Assembly (NCBI GenBank): GCA_029465975.1
Contig: CM055742.1
Span: forward strand, 9,114,043-9,178,042
Length of the DNA: 64,000 nt
Direction: 5' to 3'
Source: Dallia pectoralis
Lineage: Eukaryota; Chordata; Actinopteri; Esociformes; Umbridae
The number at the start of each line of letters is the position of its first letter. The first letter of the stretch is position 1. Below the pieces are notes generated by a model. The model saw only the letters and a list, made by a program, of their open reading frames with translations. It did not search any database and was not told the DNA's origin. Position numbers and translations under genes: made by a program. Below, piece after piece: positions 24,701-35,305 of this stretch.

Positions 24701-27700
24701 TTTATAGAGATGTGGATTTCTTTCTGTCGCCCGCATTCACAACTCCACATAAATCTGAGATAAGTGCTGAAGTAAGCGATCGAGAACATCCCATTGAGTT
24801 TGTCATGTGTCTTACCCTTCCAGATGCCAGCAGTGACTTCTCCCTGTTCGAGGCTCTGCGTGAGACCATCTATTCAGAGGTGGCCACGCTCATCTCCCAG
24901 AACGAGTCACGGCCACACTTCCTTATCGAGCTTTTCCACGAGCTGCAGCTGCTGAACACGGACTACCTGCGCCAGAGGGCTCTCTATTCACTGCAGGTAA
25001 AACCCTCTCAGGACCACATCCTAAGTCACCACTAGTTCACACACGCTGAATCACAAACAAATGGTTGCAAACCCAGCGGGAGACACAGGGGACGTTTGAC
25101 GGATGGAGTGGCACGACTGGCAATAGCCATTGTGTCTCCAGGAGTTCAAACCTCTATCGCGGCATACCAACACTTGTCATGTGGCAGTGTACATGTGTCT
25201 CCAGGAGTTCAAACCTCTATCGTGGCATACCAACACTTGTCATGTGGCAGTGTACATGTGTCTCCAGGAGTTCAAACCTCTATCGCGGCATACCAACACT
25301 TGTCATGTGGCAGTGTACATGTGTCTCCAGGAGTTCAAACCTCTATCGTGGCATACCAACACTTGTCATGTGGCAGTGTACATGTGTCTCCAGGAGTTCA
25401 AACCTCTATCGTGGCATACCAACACTTGTCATGTGGCAGTGTACATGTGTCTCCAGGAGTTCAAACCTCTATCGCGGCATACCAACACTTGTCATGTGGC
25501 AGTGTACATGTGTCTCCGGCTCGTGCTCGTGATTATTTCTTGACTTGATTCTTACTTCCCAACGTGTTTCTGTCGCTAATCTCCAGGACATAGTGACAAG
25601 GCACCTGACGGAGAAGAAGGAGGCCGAGGACCAGCCTTCCTCCCTAGGTCCTGTGGCCTGGGCGGCCGGCTCCCAGTCAGAGTTAACTCCCAGCGAGAGC
25701 CTGGACACCAGTGAAGCGGTGAGACACACACACACAAGCACAATTGAGAGACGTCTCACCAAACCACTTGGTTTGTCGTTTTATCCCCCACTTTTCTTTC
25801 ATTTGTCAAATTTACCTCTGCCCTCTATGTCCTTCACCGTCTCTAGTCCTCAACACTTCCTCCTTTTAGTGTTTATTTTTTTTATCCTAAGCCTCCCCGT
25901 CTTCCCTTTTGCACTCACCCACCCCATTGCCTTTGAATCCCTGTATTGAGGCTGTCAGGAAGGCTTCAAAGAGCCCCGGCCTTGCAGCTCATCCATCCGT
26001 CTTAGTTGAGTGTTAGTGTTGCTGTCTGCCGGACAGATTGGATGTATTGCCGAGCAGGTCTTTGTACTATCCAAGCTCTCCGGTTGTTTCGCTTAATACA
26101 ACCGCCCCCCCTTTGTCTTTGTAAATCACGCTTTTGTTCGCCGGTTGACTGATGAGACGCCCGGTTTTTCATGTTAGAGAGAATGGAATAGAATGGCAGA
26201 TGCGTTTCCCATTGTTCTCCGTCTTTTGTGTCGAATGCTAATTTCGCCCAACAGAACAGACGCTAAATCCATCGAGGAAGTGTAGCCGAAGTCTCTCTGT
26301 GACAAATCGTCATTGCCTCCCTTTTTTCTTCTTGAGACGATGACAAATGAATGGCTTCCCGGTTAGAGAACCGTTTCAAGTGTTATTGTTTTATGTTTGT
26401 AAGCCCATTCAAGTGAGTCGTATCTGACTGAATTCGCTCTTGACCTTTGTACTTTAGGACATGTCAGAGACTAACGTTCGGGTCATCAAACATCACGACC
26501 CGAATAAGAGGAGGAATGACGCCGATTCCGTGGATAACGAGAGCACCCTGTCCACCTCCTCTAACCTGGAGCCGTTTGCTAACGATGAATTGGGTAAAAA
26601 TATACACTGGTTTAGCACACACTCTAATAATACTCGTACACTGGTTTAGCACACACTCTAATAATACTCATACACTGGTTTAGCGCACACACTCTAATAA
26701 TACTCATACACTGGTTTAGCACAGACTCTAATAATACTCGTACACTGGTTTAGCACACACACTCTAATAATACTAATACTCGTACACTGGTTTAGCACAG
26801 ACTCTAATAATACTTGTACACTGGTTTAGCACACACACTCTAATAATACTCGTACACTGGTTTAGCGCACACACTATAATAATACTAATACTCATACACT
26901 GGTTTAGCACAGACTCTAATAATACTCGTACACTGGTTTAGCACACACACTCTAATAATACTCGTACACTAGTTTAGCGCACACATTCTAATAATACTCG
27001 TACACTGGTTTAGCACACATACTCTAATAATACTCGCACACACTCTAATAATACTCGTACACTGGTTTAGCGCACACACTCTAATAATACTCGTACACTG
27101 GTTTAGCACACACACTCTAATAAAACTAATACTCAAACACTGGTTTAGCACAGACTCTAATAATACTCGTACATTAGTTCAAAGAGCGCTTTGCTTGCTT
27201 CCTCAACAACTTTTTGCTTGTGACAACTTCCTCCACACATTCTTTCCCTTATAAATGAGCCAGAACGTTTCTAATTGCTTCCCTAAAATCCTTCTCCTGC
27301 TTTCTGTCCTTTCGCTCTCACTATGCTGGCGGCCAGGTAACACAGTGATCCACTTAGACAAGGCTCTGGCCAGGATGAGAGAATACGAGCGCATGAAGCT
27401 CAAGGCTGAGCTCACCCTGGACACCATCGCTGCTAACCCCCCCGAGGCCTCTGTTAACTCCTCTGCTAGTGCTGCTCAGCTGCTGGAAGGTACACGGCTA
27501 CGCCTCCTTACGTCTCTCCATCTCTTGGAGATATCCATTTTCTCAAAGCCGCCTGCACTCGTTCCGCTCTGCTGTTTGTGAGCAATGTGTGAATTCATAA
27601 ATATATCACTAGTAGAGTGAACGACCAGGGTTGGTAAAAGGCAGTGGTGTGCTAAATTGGCTGCTTTTGATACCCGCTAGCAAAATACACGTCTCGGATG

Positions 27701-30700
27701 TTAGGGATGTGTGTGACTGAATCAGACAACACCATCAGATGTTTAACCCCCTCCCGACTGTCTTGTCCCCTCCTATTTCAGGTGCTGGTGCTGGGTCAGG
27801 TGACGTCCGCTGCCCACAGATTGACACCCAGCAGCTAGACAGACAGATCAAGGCCATCATGACCGAGGTCATCCCCTTCCTCAAGGTGGGTGTCCCGTCT
27901 CTCTTTCTTATAAGACCCAACATCCTCCTATTGGTCCGGTTGTGTAGGATACAGATATAGAGCTGTTGAACCTCCCGGTACAGATGTAGAGCTGTTGACC
28001 CCCGGTACAGATGTAGAGCTGTTGACCCCCCGGTACAGATGTAGAGCTGTTGACCCCCGGTACAGATATAGAGCTGTTGACCCCGGTACAGATGTAGAGC
28101 TGTTGAACCCCCGGTACAGATGTAGAGCTGTTGAACCCCCGGTACAGATGTAGAGCTGTTGAACCCCGGTACAGATGTAGAGCTGTTGAACCCCCGGTAC
28201 AGATGTAGAGCTGTTGAACCCCCGGTACAGATGTAGAGCTGTTGAACCCCCGGTACAGATGTAGAGCTGTTGAACCCCCGGTACAGATGTAGAGCTGTTG
28301 AACCCCCGGTACAGATGTAGAGCTGTTGAACCCCGGTACAGATGTAGAGCTGTTGAACCCCCGGTACAGATGTAGAGCTGTTGAACCCCGGTACAGATGT
28401 AGAGCTGTTGAACCCCCGGTACAGATGTAGAGCTGTTGAACCCCCCCGGTACAGATGTAGAGCTGTTGAACCCCGGTACAGATGTAGAGCTGTTGAACCC
28501 CGGTACAGATGTAGAGCTGTTGAACCCCCGGTACAGATGTAGAGCTGTTGAACCCCCGGTACAGATGTAGAGCTGTTGAACCCCCGGTACAGATGTAGAG
28601 CTGTTGAACCCCCGGTACAGATGTAGAGCTGTTGAACCCCCGGTACAGATGTAGAGCTGTTGAACCCCGGTACAGATGTAGAGCTGTTGAACCCCCGGTA
28701 CAGATGTAGAGCTGTTGAACCCCGGTACAGATGTAGAGCTGTTGAACCCCCGGTACAGATGTAGAGCTGTTGAACCCCCGGTACAGATGTAGAGCTGTTG
28801 AACCCCCCGGTACAGATGTAGAGCTGTTGAACCCCCGGTACAGATGTAGAGCTGTTGAACCCCCGGTACAGATGTAGAGCTGTTGAACCCCGGTACAGAT
28901 GTAGAGCTGTTGAACCCCCCGGTACAGATGTAGAGCTGTTGAACCCCGGTACAGATGTAGAGCTGTTGAACCCCGGTACAGATGTAGAGCTGTTGAACCC
29001 CGGTACAGATATAGAGCTGTTGACCCCCGGTACAGATATAGAGCTGTTGAACCCCCCGGTACAGATATAGAGCTGTTGAACCCCGGTACAGATATAGAGC
29101 TGTTGAACCCCCGGTACAGATATAGAGCTGTTGAACCCCCGGTACAGATATAGAGCTGTTGAACCCCCGGTACAGATATAGAGCTGTTGACCCCCCGGTA
29201 CAGATATAGAGCTGTTGACCCCCCGGTACAGATGTAGAGCTGTTGAACCTCCCGGTACAGATATAGAGCTGTTGAACCCCGGTACAGATGTAGAGCTGTT
29301 GAACCCCGGTACAGATGTAGAGCTGTTGACCCCCGGTACAGATGTAGAGCTGTTGACCCCCCGGTACAGATGTAGAGCTGTTGACCCCGGTACAGATGTA
29401 GAGCTGTTGACCCCCGGTACAGATGTAGAGCTGTTGACCCCGGTACAGATGTAGAGCTGTTGACCCCCGGTACAGATATAGAGCTGTTGAACCCCGGCAC
29501 AGATATAGAGCTGTTGAACCCCGGCACAGATATAGAGCTGTTGAACCCCCCGGTACAAAAATAGCGCTGTTGAACCCCCCGGTACAGAAATAGCGCTGTT
29601 GAACCCCCGGTACAGAAATAGCGCTGTTGACCCCCGGTACAGATATAGAGCTGTTGAACCCCGGCACAGATATAGAGCTGTTGAACCCCGGCACAGATAT
29701 AGAGCTGTTGAACCCCCGGTACAAAAATAGCGCTGTTGAACCCCCGGTACAGAAATAGCGCTGTTGAACCCCGGTACAGAAATAGCGCTGTTGACCCCGG
29801 TACAGATATAGAGCTGTTGAACCCCTGGTACAGTTTTCTGTCTGGAAACCCAGTCATTGATGTTGAAAAACTTTTGGTATTTTAGGAGCACATGGATGAG
29901 GTGTGTTCCCACCAGCTGCTGACATCTGTACGGCGCATGGTGCTCACACTGACCCAGCAGAACGACGAGAGCAAGGAGTTTGTGCGCTTCTTTCACCGGC
30001 AGCTGGGAGGCATACTGCAGGTAGAATACACACTATGACATACATTTTTTTTTTTTTTTAAGTGTGCCCAGTTTTACTCAACCATGTTTGTGCTCTCCTG
30101 TTCACTCTCTCACACAGGAATCTTTGAGTAAGTTTACAGGGCGCACTCTAAAGGACTGTGGTGAGGACCTGCTGGTGGAGATATCTGAGATCCTGTTCAA
30201 CGAGCTGGCCTTCTTCAGACTCATGCAGGACCTAGATGACAACAGCCGTAGTGTTGTGACTACGTCCCAGACCCGTCACCGGAACAACAGCAGACCAGCA
30301 GCGCCGAAGAATAACAACAACCAAGTGAACCAGACCCACAGGAACAACCAGGTGTGTTCTCAGGGTTCATATTGGATGTAAGAGCGCGTGCTCACACTCG
30401 TGCTTGTATAAACAAGAGGCCTGTTCTGTGCTTTTTCAGGAACACAAGGCGTCGGAGGCTGAGAAGTCCTTTTCCACACTGTTCCTCGACGAAGACAAAG
30501 TAAGGGAACTTAATGGCCATCTTCGTTTTTCAGGGAATCCTAAAGGTTAGGGTGGGCAATGGTGGGACAGGTCTTAAATAACAGGTTCCATCTCCCGCTG
30601 TGTCGCAGGATCAAGATGAAACAGAGCTGATCGATAGGGAACAGGAGGAGAATGGAGGTGAAAGTAAAGACCGCAGGAGCAGCGAGGCCTCTGAGGAGGA

Positions 30701-33700
30701 GGTGGATGACGAAGGACTGCCTCTCTCGATTAGTGAGTGACTCCTTTAATTGCAGGTGGAGGTTTTCAGTGTAGAATGGCCTGATCTAATTATTAACACA
30801 GAGCAGTGAATTTGATCAACCATGGTGAATGTTTCAAGCACCTCCCCGGCCACCCCCAACCCCACCTCCGACTTCACATCTGAACATCTGCTACTCTAAT
30901 AATAATCTGCACTTTGGTAGGTGTCAAAAAATACTCTTAAATTTAGCTCTGCATTTCACCCTGCCACTAACTCAAGTGCTCTCCGATCCGTGCAGCAGCT
31001 GAGAGTTGAAAGTATTCCTCCATTATTTCTGTGTTGTGTCTTTAGTTTTCCCTACAGTGCTTAACCCCCATGTGTCTGTTGTATCCATACAGTGCTTAAC
31101 CCCCACGTGTCTTTAGTTTTCCCTACAGTGCTTAACCCCCATGTGTCTGTTGTATCCCTACAGTGCTTAACCCCCATGTGTCTGTTGTATCCCTACAGTG
31201 CTTAACCCCCATGTGTCTGTTGTATCCATACAGAGCTTAACCCCCATGTGTCTGTTGTTTCCCTACAGTGCTTAACCCCCATGTGTCTGTTGTATCCCTA
31301 CAGTGCTTAACTCCCACGTGTCTGTTGTTTCCCTACAGTGCTTAACTCCCACGTGTCTGTTGTTTCCCTACAGTGCTTAACTCCCACGTGTCTGTTGTAT
31401 CCCTACAGTGCTTAACTCCCACGTGTCTGTTGTTTCCCTACAGTGCTTAACCCCCATGTGTCTGTTGTATCCATACAGTGCTTAACTCCCATGTGTCTGT
31501 TGTATCCATACAGTGCTTAACTCCCACGTGTCTTTAGTTTTCCCTACAGTGCTTAACCCCCACGTGTCTTTAGTTTTCCCTACAGTGCTTAACCCCCACG
31601 TGTCTGTTGTATCCCTACAGTGCTTAACCCCCATGTGTCTGTTGTATCCCTACAGTGCTTAACTCCCACGTGTCTGTTGTTTCCCTACAGTGCTTAACTC
31701 CCACGTGTCTGTTGTTTCCCTACAGTGCTTAACCCCCACGTGTCTGTTGTATCCCTACAGTGCTTAACTCCCACTTGTCTGTTGTTTCCCTACAGTGCTT
31801 AACTCCCACGTGTCTGTTGTATCCCTACGGTGCTTAACTCCCACGTGTCTGTTGTTTCCCTACAGTGCTTAACTCCCACGTGTCTGTTGTATCCCTACAG
31901 TGCTTAACCCCCACGTGTCTGTTGTATCCCTACAGTGCTTAACCCCCACGTGTCTGTTGTATCCCTACAGTGCTTAACTCCCACGTGTCTGTTGTTTCCC
32001 TACAGTGCTTAACCCCCACGTGTCTGTTGTATCCCTACAGTGCTTAACTCCCACGTGTCTGTTGTTTCCCTACAGTGCTTAACCCCCACGTGTCTGTTGT
32101 ATCCCTACAGTGCTTAACTCCCACGTGTCTGTTGTATCCCTACAGTGCTTAACTCCCACGTGTCTGTTGTATCCCTACGGTGCTTAACTCCCACGTGTCT
32201 GTTTCCCAGGTCTGTCTAAGGCAGAGACCCAGGCCCTGAACAACTACGGCAGTGGGGAGGACGAGAACGAGGTAGAGGAGATGGAGGAGTTTGAGGAGGC
32301 GCTTCCGGACGTCCAGACGTCTCTGCAGGCTAGTAATGATGGTGGAGAGCAGCAGGTCAGGAGACAAACAGGAAAACAGCGGTTTTAAAAATATGTCTCA
32401 TGTCTTTACACTAATGAATGATGTATTTAGAGGAACTCCTTTTGTTGTTCAGGGCCCAAATGGGAACCACGAGACAAAGTCGGATCCAGAAAGCTCCGAG
32501 AGTAACGATGGTGAGAGCTGGGTTTTTTGTCTGTTGGCCACAATAGTAGTTGTCATTCTTTGTGTGTTTTGTGTGGTTTATTTCCTGGTTGACATTTTGA
32601 TGAAGGTCTGTTTGGTGTTTTCATCAGTGTGTTTTTTCCTGATGGCTCTTTCAGCTCCTCAGACTCTCAATAACTCCACCTTATCTGTTCCCTGTCCTTA
32701 ATGCGTTCCCTCTACCCTCCAGCAGTCAAGAGCACCAAGTCCGAGTCCATTGAAGTGGTCGACTCCCCAGAGGAGCGTGAGGAGGACGGGGAGAGGCGGA
32801 CAGCCGCCGATTCAGTCGGCGCCGGCAACAGCCAGGAGATCTCTGACTCCCATGTCTCCCAGAGCAGCAGCCCCGACACAGAGTCGCCCGTTATGGTCAA
32901 TGCTGACGTAAGGCCGTCCTTCAACCGTCCTCTAAACCGCCATCTGTAATGTAGTTCGAAAGTTTACTGTTATCGTCCAAGTCCTGTTTTGTTTCAACCG
33001 ATTTAACATGTCATCCACTTGCTTTGTAACCCATTGCTATTCGAGCAGGAGGCGGTTTCAGGAAACACGAGCCAGAAGTCAGACGAGGAGGACTTTGTCA
33101 AAGTGGAGGACCTACCAATGCAGCTCAGTGTCTTGTGTCAGGTGGGGCTGTCCAGAGTGAACACATTCCCCGTTGCTCGTTTTCTCTTACGAAAGCCGGC
33201 CGTTGCGGGGATTTCAAGAAATTGCTAACCGTTAGATTGTTCGTGTGATGAACAGGAGGAACTCCAGAAGAGGATAGTGGAGGAGCAGCGAAATAATAAC
33301 CTGACTGCTGAGATCCTCGGTGGAGACATGGACACGGCGGACGGACTGGCGGGCAACGGACACGCACTACGAGAGCCAGGTTTGGGACATGCATTGCCTC
33401 AGGGATCTCCAAAAATGTTCATGGAGAGATACTGTCCTGGAGGTTTTCACTCCAACCAACATTAAGCACACCTGACTAGCTACACAGTTCATTACTGAAT
33501 CGCAGTGCAAATACGTGGGGTTGGAATATTGCAAATAAATTTACTTCTGCAATTGTCCATTCATAGAGGGTTATTAGTTCTTGCACTTATTCTTATTCTC
33601 ACTAGTATATGCTAGTGGTTTTATAGTTGTTTTGGCAGTGGTAACAGTACGTTACCAATCCCAATGTCTGGGCAGTTGTTGAGTCCTCACGGTTTTGTCC

Positions 33701-33757
33701 CTCTACCCCTTTTGTCCCTCTCTTCCTTCAGAAACGGTAGGTGCACAGATCGCATGA
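9863..33757 (+). CDS. pcm1: Pericentriolar material 1 protein (whole gene)
   Basis: This is a 39-coding-exon gene encoding PCM1, the scaffold of centriolar satellites that carries proteins to centrosomes and basal bodies along microtubules. The start reads MATGGASFDEQELHNW and the end reads EPETVGAQIA-stop, both close to vertebrate PCM1. All joins keep phase if exon 10 starts at 16456 and exons 17/18 join at 20002/20219. The shortest choices give about 2,136 residues (human is about 2,024). Long Gln/Glu/Leu-rich coiled coils, acidic runs and Ser-rich linkers recur through the protein. The tandem repeats at exons 18 and 22 could add up to 80 and 34 residues. Downstream, asah1 faces it tail to tail. 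Exon coordinates are in the next five entries. Confidence 0.95.
11204..11253. repeat. TA/CATA microsatellite
   Basis: Alternating TATATA and CATA units run for about 50 bases in the intron after pcm1 exon 2. Confidence 0.85.
12651..12737. repeat. 29-bp tandem repeat, 3 copies
   Basis: The segment CTGTGTTCAGCCTATCACGC recurs at 12651, 12680 and 12709, giving a 29-bp period in the intron before pcm1 exon 4. Confidence 0.9.
15911..20704 (+). CDS. pcm1: pcm1 coding exons 9-18
   Basis: Exons: 15911-16101, 16456-16691, 16795-16958, 17050-17297, 17582-17712, 18276-18405, 18568-18747, 18963-19141, 19810-20002 and 20219 to one of 20464/20512/20560/20608/20656/20704. Exon 10 has HKRLNELRELVQYYEQTSDM. 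The strong acceptor at 16475 would break phase, so a weaker one at 16455 (CGAAG) or a missed micro-exon is needed. Exon 12 has KQKLRQLQELVAMVQ, exon 14 LRQQQQELKQLHEERQRLME, exon 16 EMRRHQILREELRQRR, exon 17 TMATWGGSTLSQLDEDGY plus a Glu run. Exon 18 has ENLRWASDLSFQ and QLDFSTSMCQTLMQDQQ. Its start is uncertain: the better-looking acceptor at 20195 would force a wrong or stopped frame. Exon 16 has a CAGCAG double acceptor. Confidence 0.85.
16177..16275 (+). repeat. tRNA-derived SINE remnant in a pcm1 intron
   Basis: A B-box-like GGGTTCAAATCCC is followed by a tail resembling the common fish SINE (CTGTACTGTCACCCTGTTCA, AGGGCATCAGCTAAAT, cf. 'CTGTAAGTCGCTCTGGATAAGAGCGTCTGCTAAAT'). It lies between exons 9 and 10, where exon phase is uncertain, and may have disturbed a splice site there. 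Confidence 0.5.
17713..17966 (+). repeat. GTG/GCTGTG-rich tandem array starting at a splice donor
   Basis: Units of GTGGTGGTGCTGTG and variants fill about 250 bases and begin immediately at the donor of pcm1 exon 13 (GCCCG|GTAAGGTGG). The purine-poor, G-rich plus strand is open in all three frames, which explains the artefactual Trp/Val/Cys frames. Confidence 0.9.
20424..20710 (+). repeat. 48-bp tandem repeat spanning an exon end and its donor, 6 copies
   Basis: The 48-bp unit (first copy begins CAGCATGTGTCAGACTCTAA, ends ACCAGCAG|GTTGGTGTAACGAC) repeats six times with almost no divergence. It contains the 3' end of pcm1 exon 18 (SMCQTLMQDQQ) and the splice donor. Copies end at 20464, 20512, 20560, 20608, 20656 and 20704. 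Forty-eight bases are 16 codons and the unit has no stop, so read-through adds 16 residues per copy. Confidence 0.95.
21322..21372. repeat. CA-rich microsatellite
   Basis: ACACACACTCACACACACTC and similar repeats precede pcm1 exon 19, followed by a TCTCTC tract that forms part of its polypyrimidine region. Confidence 0.85.
21404..24141 (+). CDS. pcm1: pcm1 coding exons 19-24
   Basis: Exons: 21404-21549, 22379-22596, 22867-23047, 23145 (or 23196 or 23247)-23566, 23765-23923, 24085-24141. Exon 19 reads TLSYMLQTLLTGPYSTLP then MHQLSQCYTQLAWQQNNVQR, among the best conserved parts of PCM1. Exon 20 is Ser/Pro-rich and exon 21 has a Gln run and KTEYMSFPPPLQ. Exon 22 has three in-frame acceptors in a 51-bp tandem repeat and contains DPADPTTVTKTFRAGRKASA. 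Exon 23 is a basic/polar linker. Exon 24 is a 57-nt phase-1 symmetric exon; it keeps frame but I could not match it to a known PCM1 segment, so it may be a cassette exon or false. Confidence 0.85.
23132..23270 (+). repeat. 51-bp tandem repeat spanning an acceptor and exon start, 3 copies
   Basis: The sequence CCCTCCCACCAG|G(C/T)CGCAGAGG CAGAATGAA occurs three times with acceptors before 23145, 23196 and 23247. Each 51-bp unit is 17 codons and open. Any of the three acceptors keeps the pcm1 frame, and the two extra units would add R-S-Q-R-Q-N-E-P-I-T-F-I-D-V-P-P-T-like repeats. Confidence 0.95.
24824..30732 (+). CDS. pcm1: pcm1 coding exons 25-33
   Basis: Exons: 24824-24996, 25587-25718, 26458-26593, 27337-27489, 27782-27885, 29886-30020, 30118-30351, 30440-30499, 30609-30732. 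This is the most conserved C-terminal region of the family. Exon 25 reads SLFEALRETIYSEVATLISQ then NESRPHFLIELFHELQLLN. Exon 28 has GNTVIHLDKALARMREYERM. Exon 29 has CPQIDTQQLDRQIKAIMTEV. Exon 30 has HQLLTSVRRMVLTLTQQND. Exon 31 has DCGEDLLVEISEILFNELAF. All borders are GT-AG and keep phase. The introns after exons 25, 27 and 29 each carry a tandem array described separately. Confidence 0.92.
25137..25518 (+). repeat. 63-bp tandem repeat, 6 copies
   Basis: A 63-bp unit starting GGAGTTCAAACCTCTATCGC repeats six times between pcm1 exons 25 and 26. Copies alternate between TCGCGGC and TCGTGGC. Because 63 is a multiple of three the repeats read as open frames, but no PCM1 homologue has this peptide and it lies between well-defined splice sites. 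Confidence 0.95.
26600..27180 (+). repeat. About 34-bp tandem array in a pcm1 intron
   Basis: The unit CACTGGTTTAGCACACACTC plus TAATAATACTCGTA repeats about 16 times with small indels. The array begins about seven bases after the donor of exon 27 (TTGG|GTAAAAA). Confidence 0.95.
27955..29830 (+). repeat. Large 27-29-bp minisatellite in a pcm1 intron
   Basis: The unit CCCGGTACAGATGTAGAGCT plus GTTGAAC repeats roughly 65-70 times over 1.88 kb. Copies differ mainly in the length of the C run and in GATGTAGAG versus GATATAGAG; variants with AAATAGCG cluster at the right end. The array starts about 70 bases after the donor of exon 29. It opens long minus-strand frames (up to 753 codons) that are artefacts of repeat periodicity. 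Confidence 0.97.
31036..32206 (+). repeat. 35-bp minisatellite with acceptor-like and E-box motifs, about 33 copies
   Basis: The unit TGCTTAACCCCCACGTGTCT plus GTTGTATCCCTACAG repeats about 33 times and runs directly into the true acceptor of pcm1 exon 34 (GTTTCCCAG|GTCTG). Each unit has a pyrimidine run plus TACAG, like a 3' splice site, and most contain CACGTG or CATGTG, both E-box forms. Variants T/C in the CCC run and TATC/TTTC alternate along the array. Confidence 0.96.
32210..33757 (+). CDS. pcm1: pcm1 coding exons 34-39 and stop
   Basis: Exons: 32210-32355, 32453-32510, 32723-32907, 33049-33141, 33256-33379, 33732-33757. Exon 34 reads SLSKAETQALNNYGSGEDEN and then an acidic stretch ending DVQTSLQ, as in human PCM1. 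Exon 36 has SSSPDTESPVMVN and a CAGCAG double acceptor (exon start 32723 or 32726). Exon 37 has SQKSDEEDFVKVEDLPMQLS. The final exon gives ETVGAQIA and TGA at 33755-33757. The acceptor of exon 34 sits at the end of a 33-copy 35-bp array whose units themselves resemble acceptors. Confidence 0.93.
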
Positions 33758-34695
33758 AGGGACTGTGTTTGTAAGTGATGCATATGTCTGAACGATCCAG
33801 CTGCATTTCCCCGGACATGTCCTGAAGACGGTTGGACTCCTATTAAAAGTGCATCACCCGTGCCTCTAAACGGTTAAAACAACTAAAATGGTTCAAACGA
33901 CTACAACCGTATTGTAAACAAGACTGTTTCATTGCTCCTCCTGGGACTGTATTTATCCAAGTTCTGCATTTCAGATTATAATACATATTGGCTGTAGATC
34001 AGATGGACAAGCGGGCCATGTTCCTAGATGAACATCCCTGTCCTGAAACGCTTCGTAGTTTAAGGCCCAGATTACTGAATGTGTCGTATGATTTGTTGCC
34101 AACTCCGGGGTTTAGGTTCTCTTTCTTTATGCTGCTGTGTTCCATATAACGTTTTGTTTAAAACATCTACTACACTACTTGTTCAATCACCTTAGACTTG
34201 TTGGTTTGTTCCTGATGGGATTTGTTCGGAATCGGTTGTCATTCGAATAATTTCACTTGTTTCCTTGGCCTCGCTTGTCAAGCACTAGATCATTTTGAAC
34301 TCCTAAAGACAAGTACTTTGAACGAGATGAAGACTGCGGGGGTGTATTCCTTCCACTAAAGTAAATGTTCAAACGGTTTCTTTTTGGAACCTACCTGAAT
34401 TTATCCAAATGGATAGTGGGGACAGTTTTCAACTGGAGTTGTTTATTTTGGTGGAATGGCTACAGCATGTGAGGTGCAAAAACTACATTCGCACCTAACG
34501 CTTCCTTTTCGTGTTATGGGACTGTGGTCAACATTATTGCAGTCTGTTATTGTTTGTTTTTCTTCTTTCGAATGTTTTTTACTTTCGTTGGTTGGCGTTT
34601 TTTTGTTTTGCATTTCTCAATTAGTTTACATTGATTTCGATATGATTACACATGTTGACTACTGTACGAATAAAATTAAACTTTTAAAAGACTGG
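33758..34695 (+). other. pcm1: pcm1 3' UTR
   Basis: This non-coding stretch follows the pcm1 stop. A canonical AATAAA at 34669-34674 (TACGAATAAAATTAAAC) is the first convincing polyadenylation signal, giving a 3' UTR of roughly 930 bases. The exact cleavage site is inferred. Confidence 0.6.
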
Positions 34696-35099
34696 TGGCT
34701 TTTGAATTGGAAATAATTTTGTTTTCCAGCGGATCTTCAAAAAACTAAAAAATCGTAAGCAAAAGCCTTGTTAATACCTGATGCCAATGTTTTATAGTTA
34801 CCCAACATATATATTTTGAATTTTCTGAAGCATTTCCATTCTTCCATTAATATTTGTTTGAGGGCTACTACTAAAATGTGCTGCTTAGGAGAACATAGCT
34901 GGGAACAATTGGCCAGAATGGTGGACCACCATCAGGCAACACTAAGTGGTCCATAACATGACCATAATGTATTTCAATCTGGCTGGATATTGGACTAGTG
35001 GTGCAACGAAACCATTAGGAAAACAATGAAGAGGTCACCTATCACTTTTTAGAAATAGCAATCAATTAGAAATCAATTATCCCTTATGTCCTGTAAGAT

Positions 35100-35305
35100 G
35101 TGATATTGGCGCCTCTATGGATCAGACTTGTTGGTCCATTGGATTGAGATTTGAGGAAACCAATCCTGAATTATTTCAGCTTTATTGCTGTGCACATTAT
35201 CCCACCCACTGACAGGTGGTGCCATAATAACGAGATTATCTGTGTTATTCACTCCATAAGGTCATAATGTCATGGCCGATTGGTGTGTATACAGATGTAG
35301 CCCCA
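35100..35305 (-). mobile_element. Tc1-like transposon end fragment
   Basis: The plus strand reads CCCACCCACTGACAGGTGG, ATTATCTGTGTTATTCACTC and GGTCATAATGTCATGGCCGA TTGGTGT. These match the end I recall from a widespread fish Tc1-like family (terminal 'GGTCATAATGTTATGGCTGATCGGTGT'), whose transposase would lie on the minus strand. Only one end and some internal sequence remain. Confidence 0.6.

Noticed and set aside
25065..25548. Three overlapping 137-155-codon frames
   Set aside because: The 63-bp array is a multiple of three and stop-free. It lies between clear pcm1 splice sites and PCM1 has no such segment.
27735..29996. Minus-strand open frames of 753, 649 and 598 codons
   Set aside because: They are created by the 27-29-bp minisatellite, use all frames at once, overlap true pcm1 exons 29 and 30 on the other strand, and have no domain.
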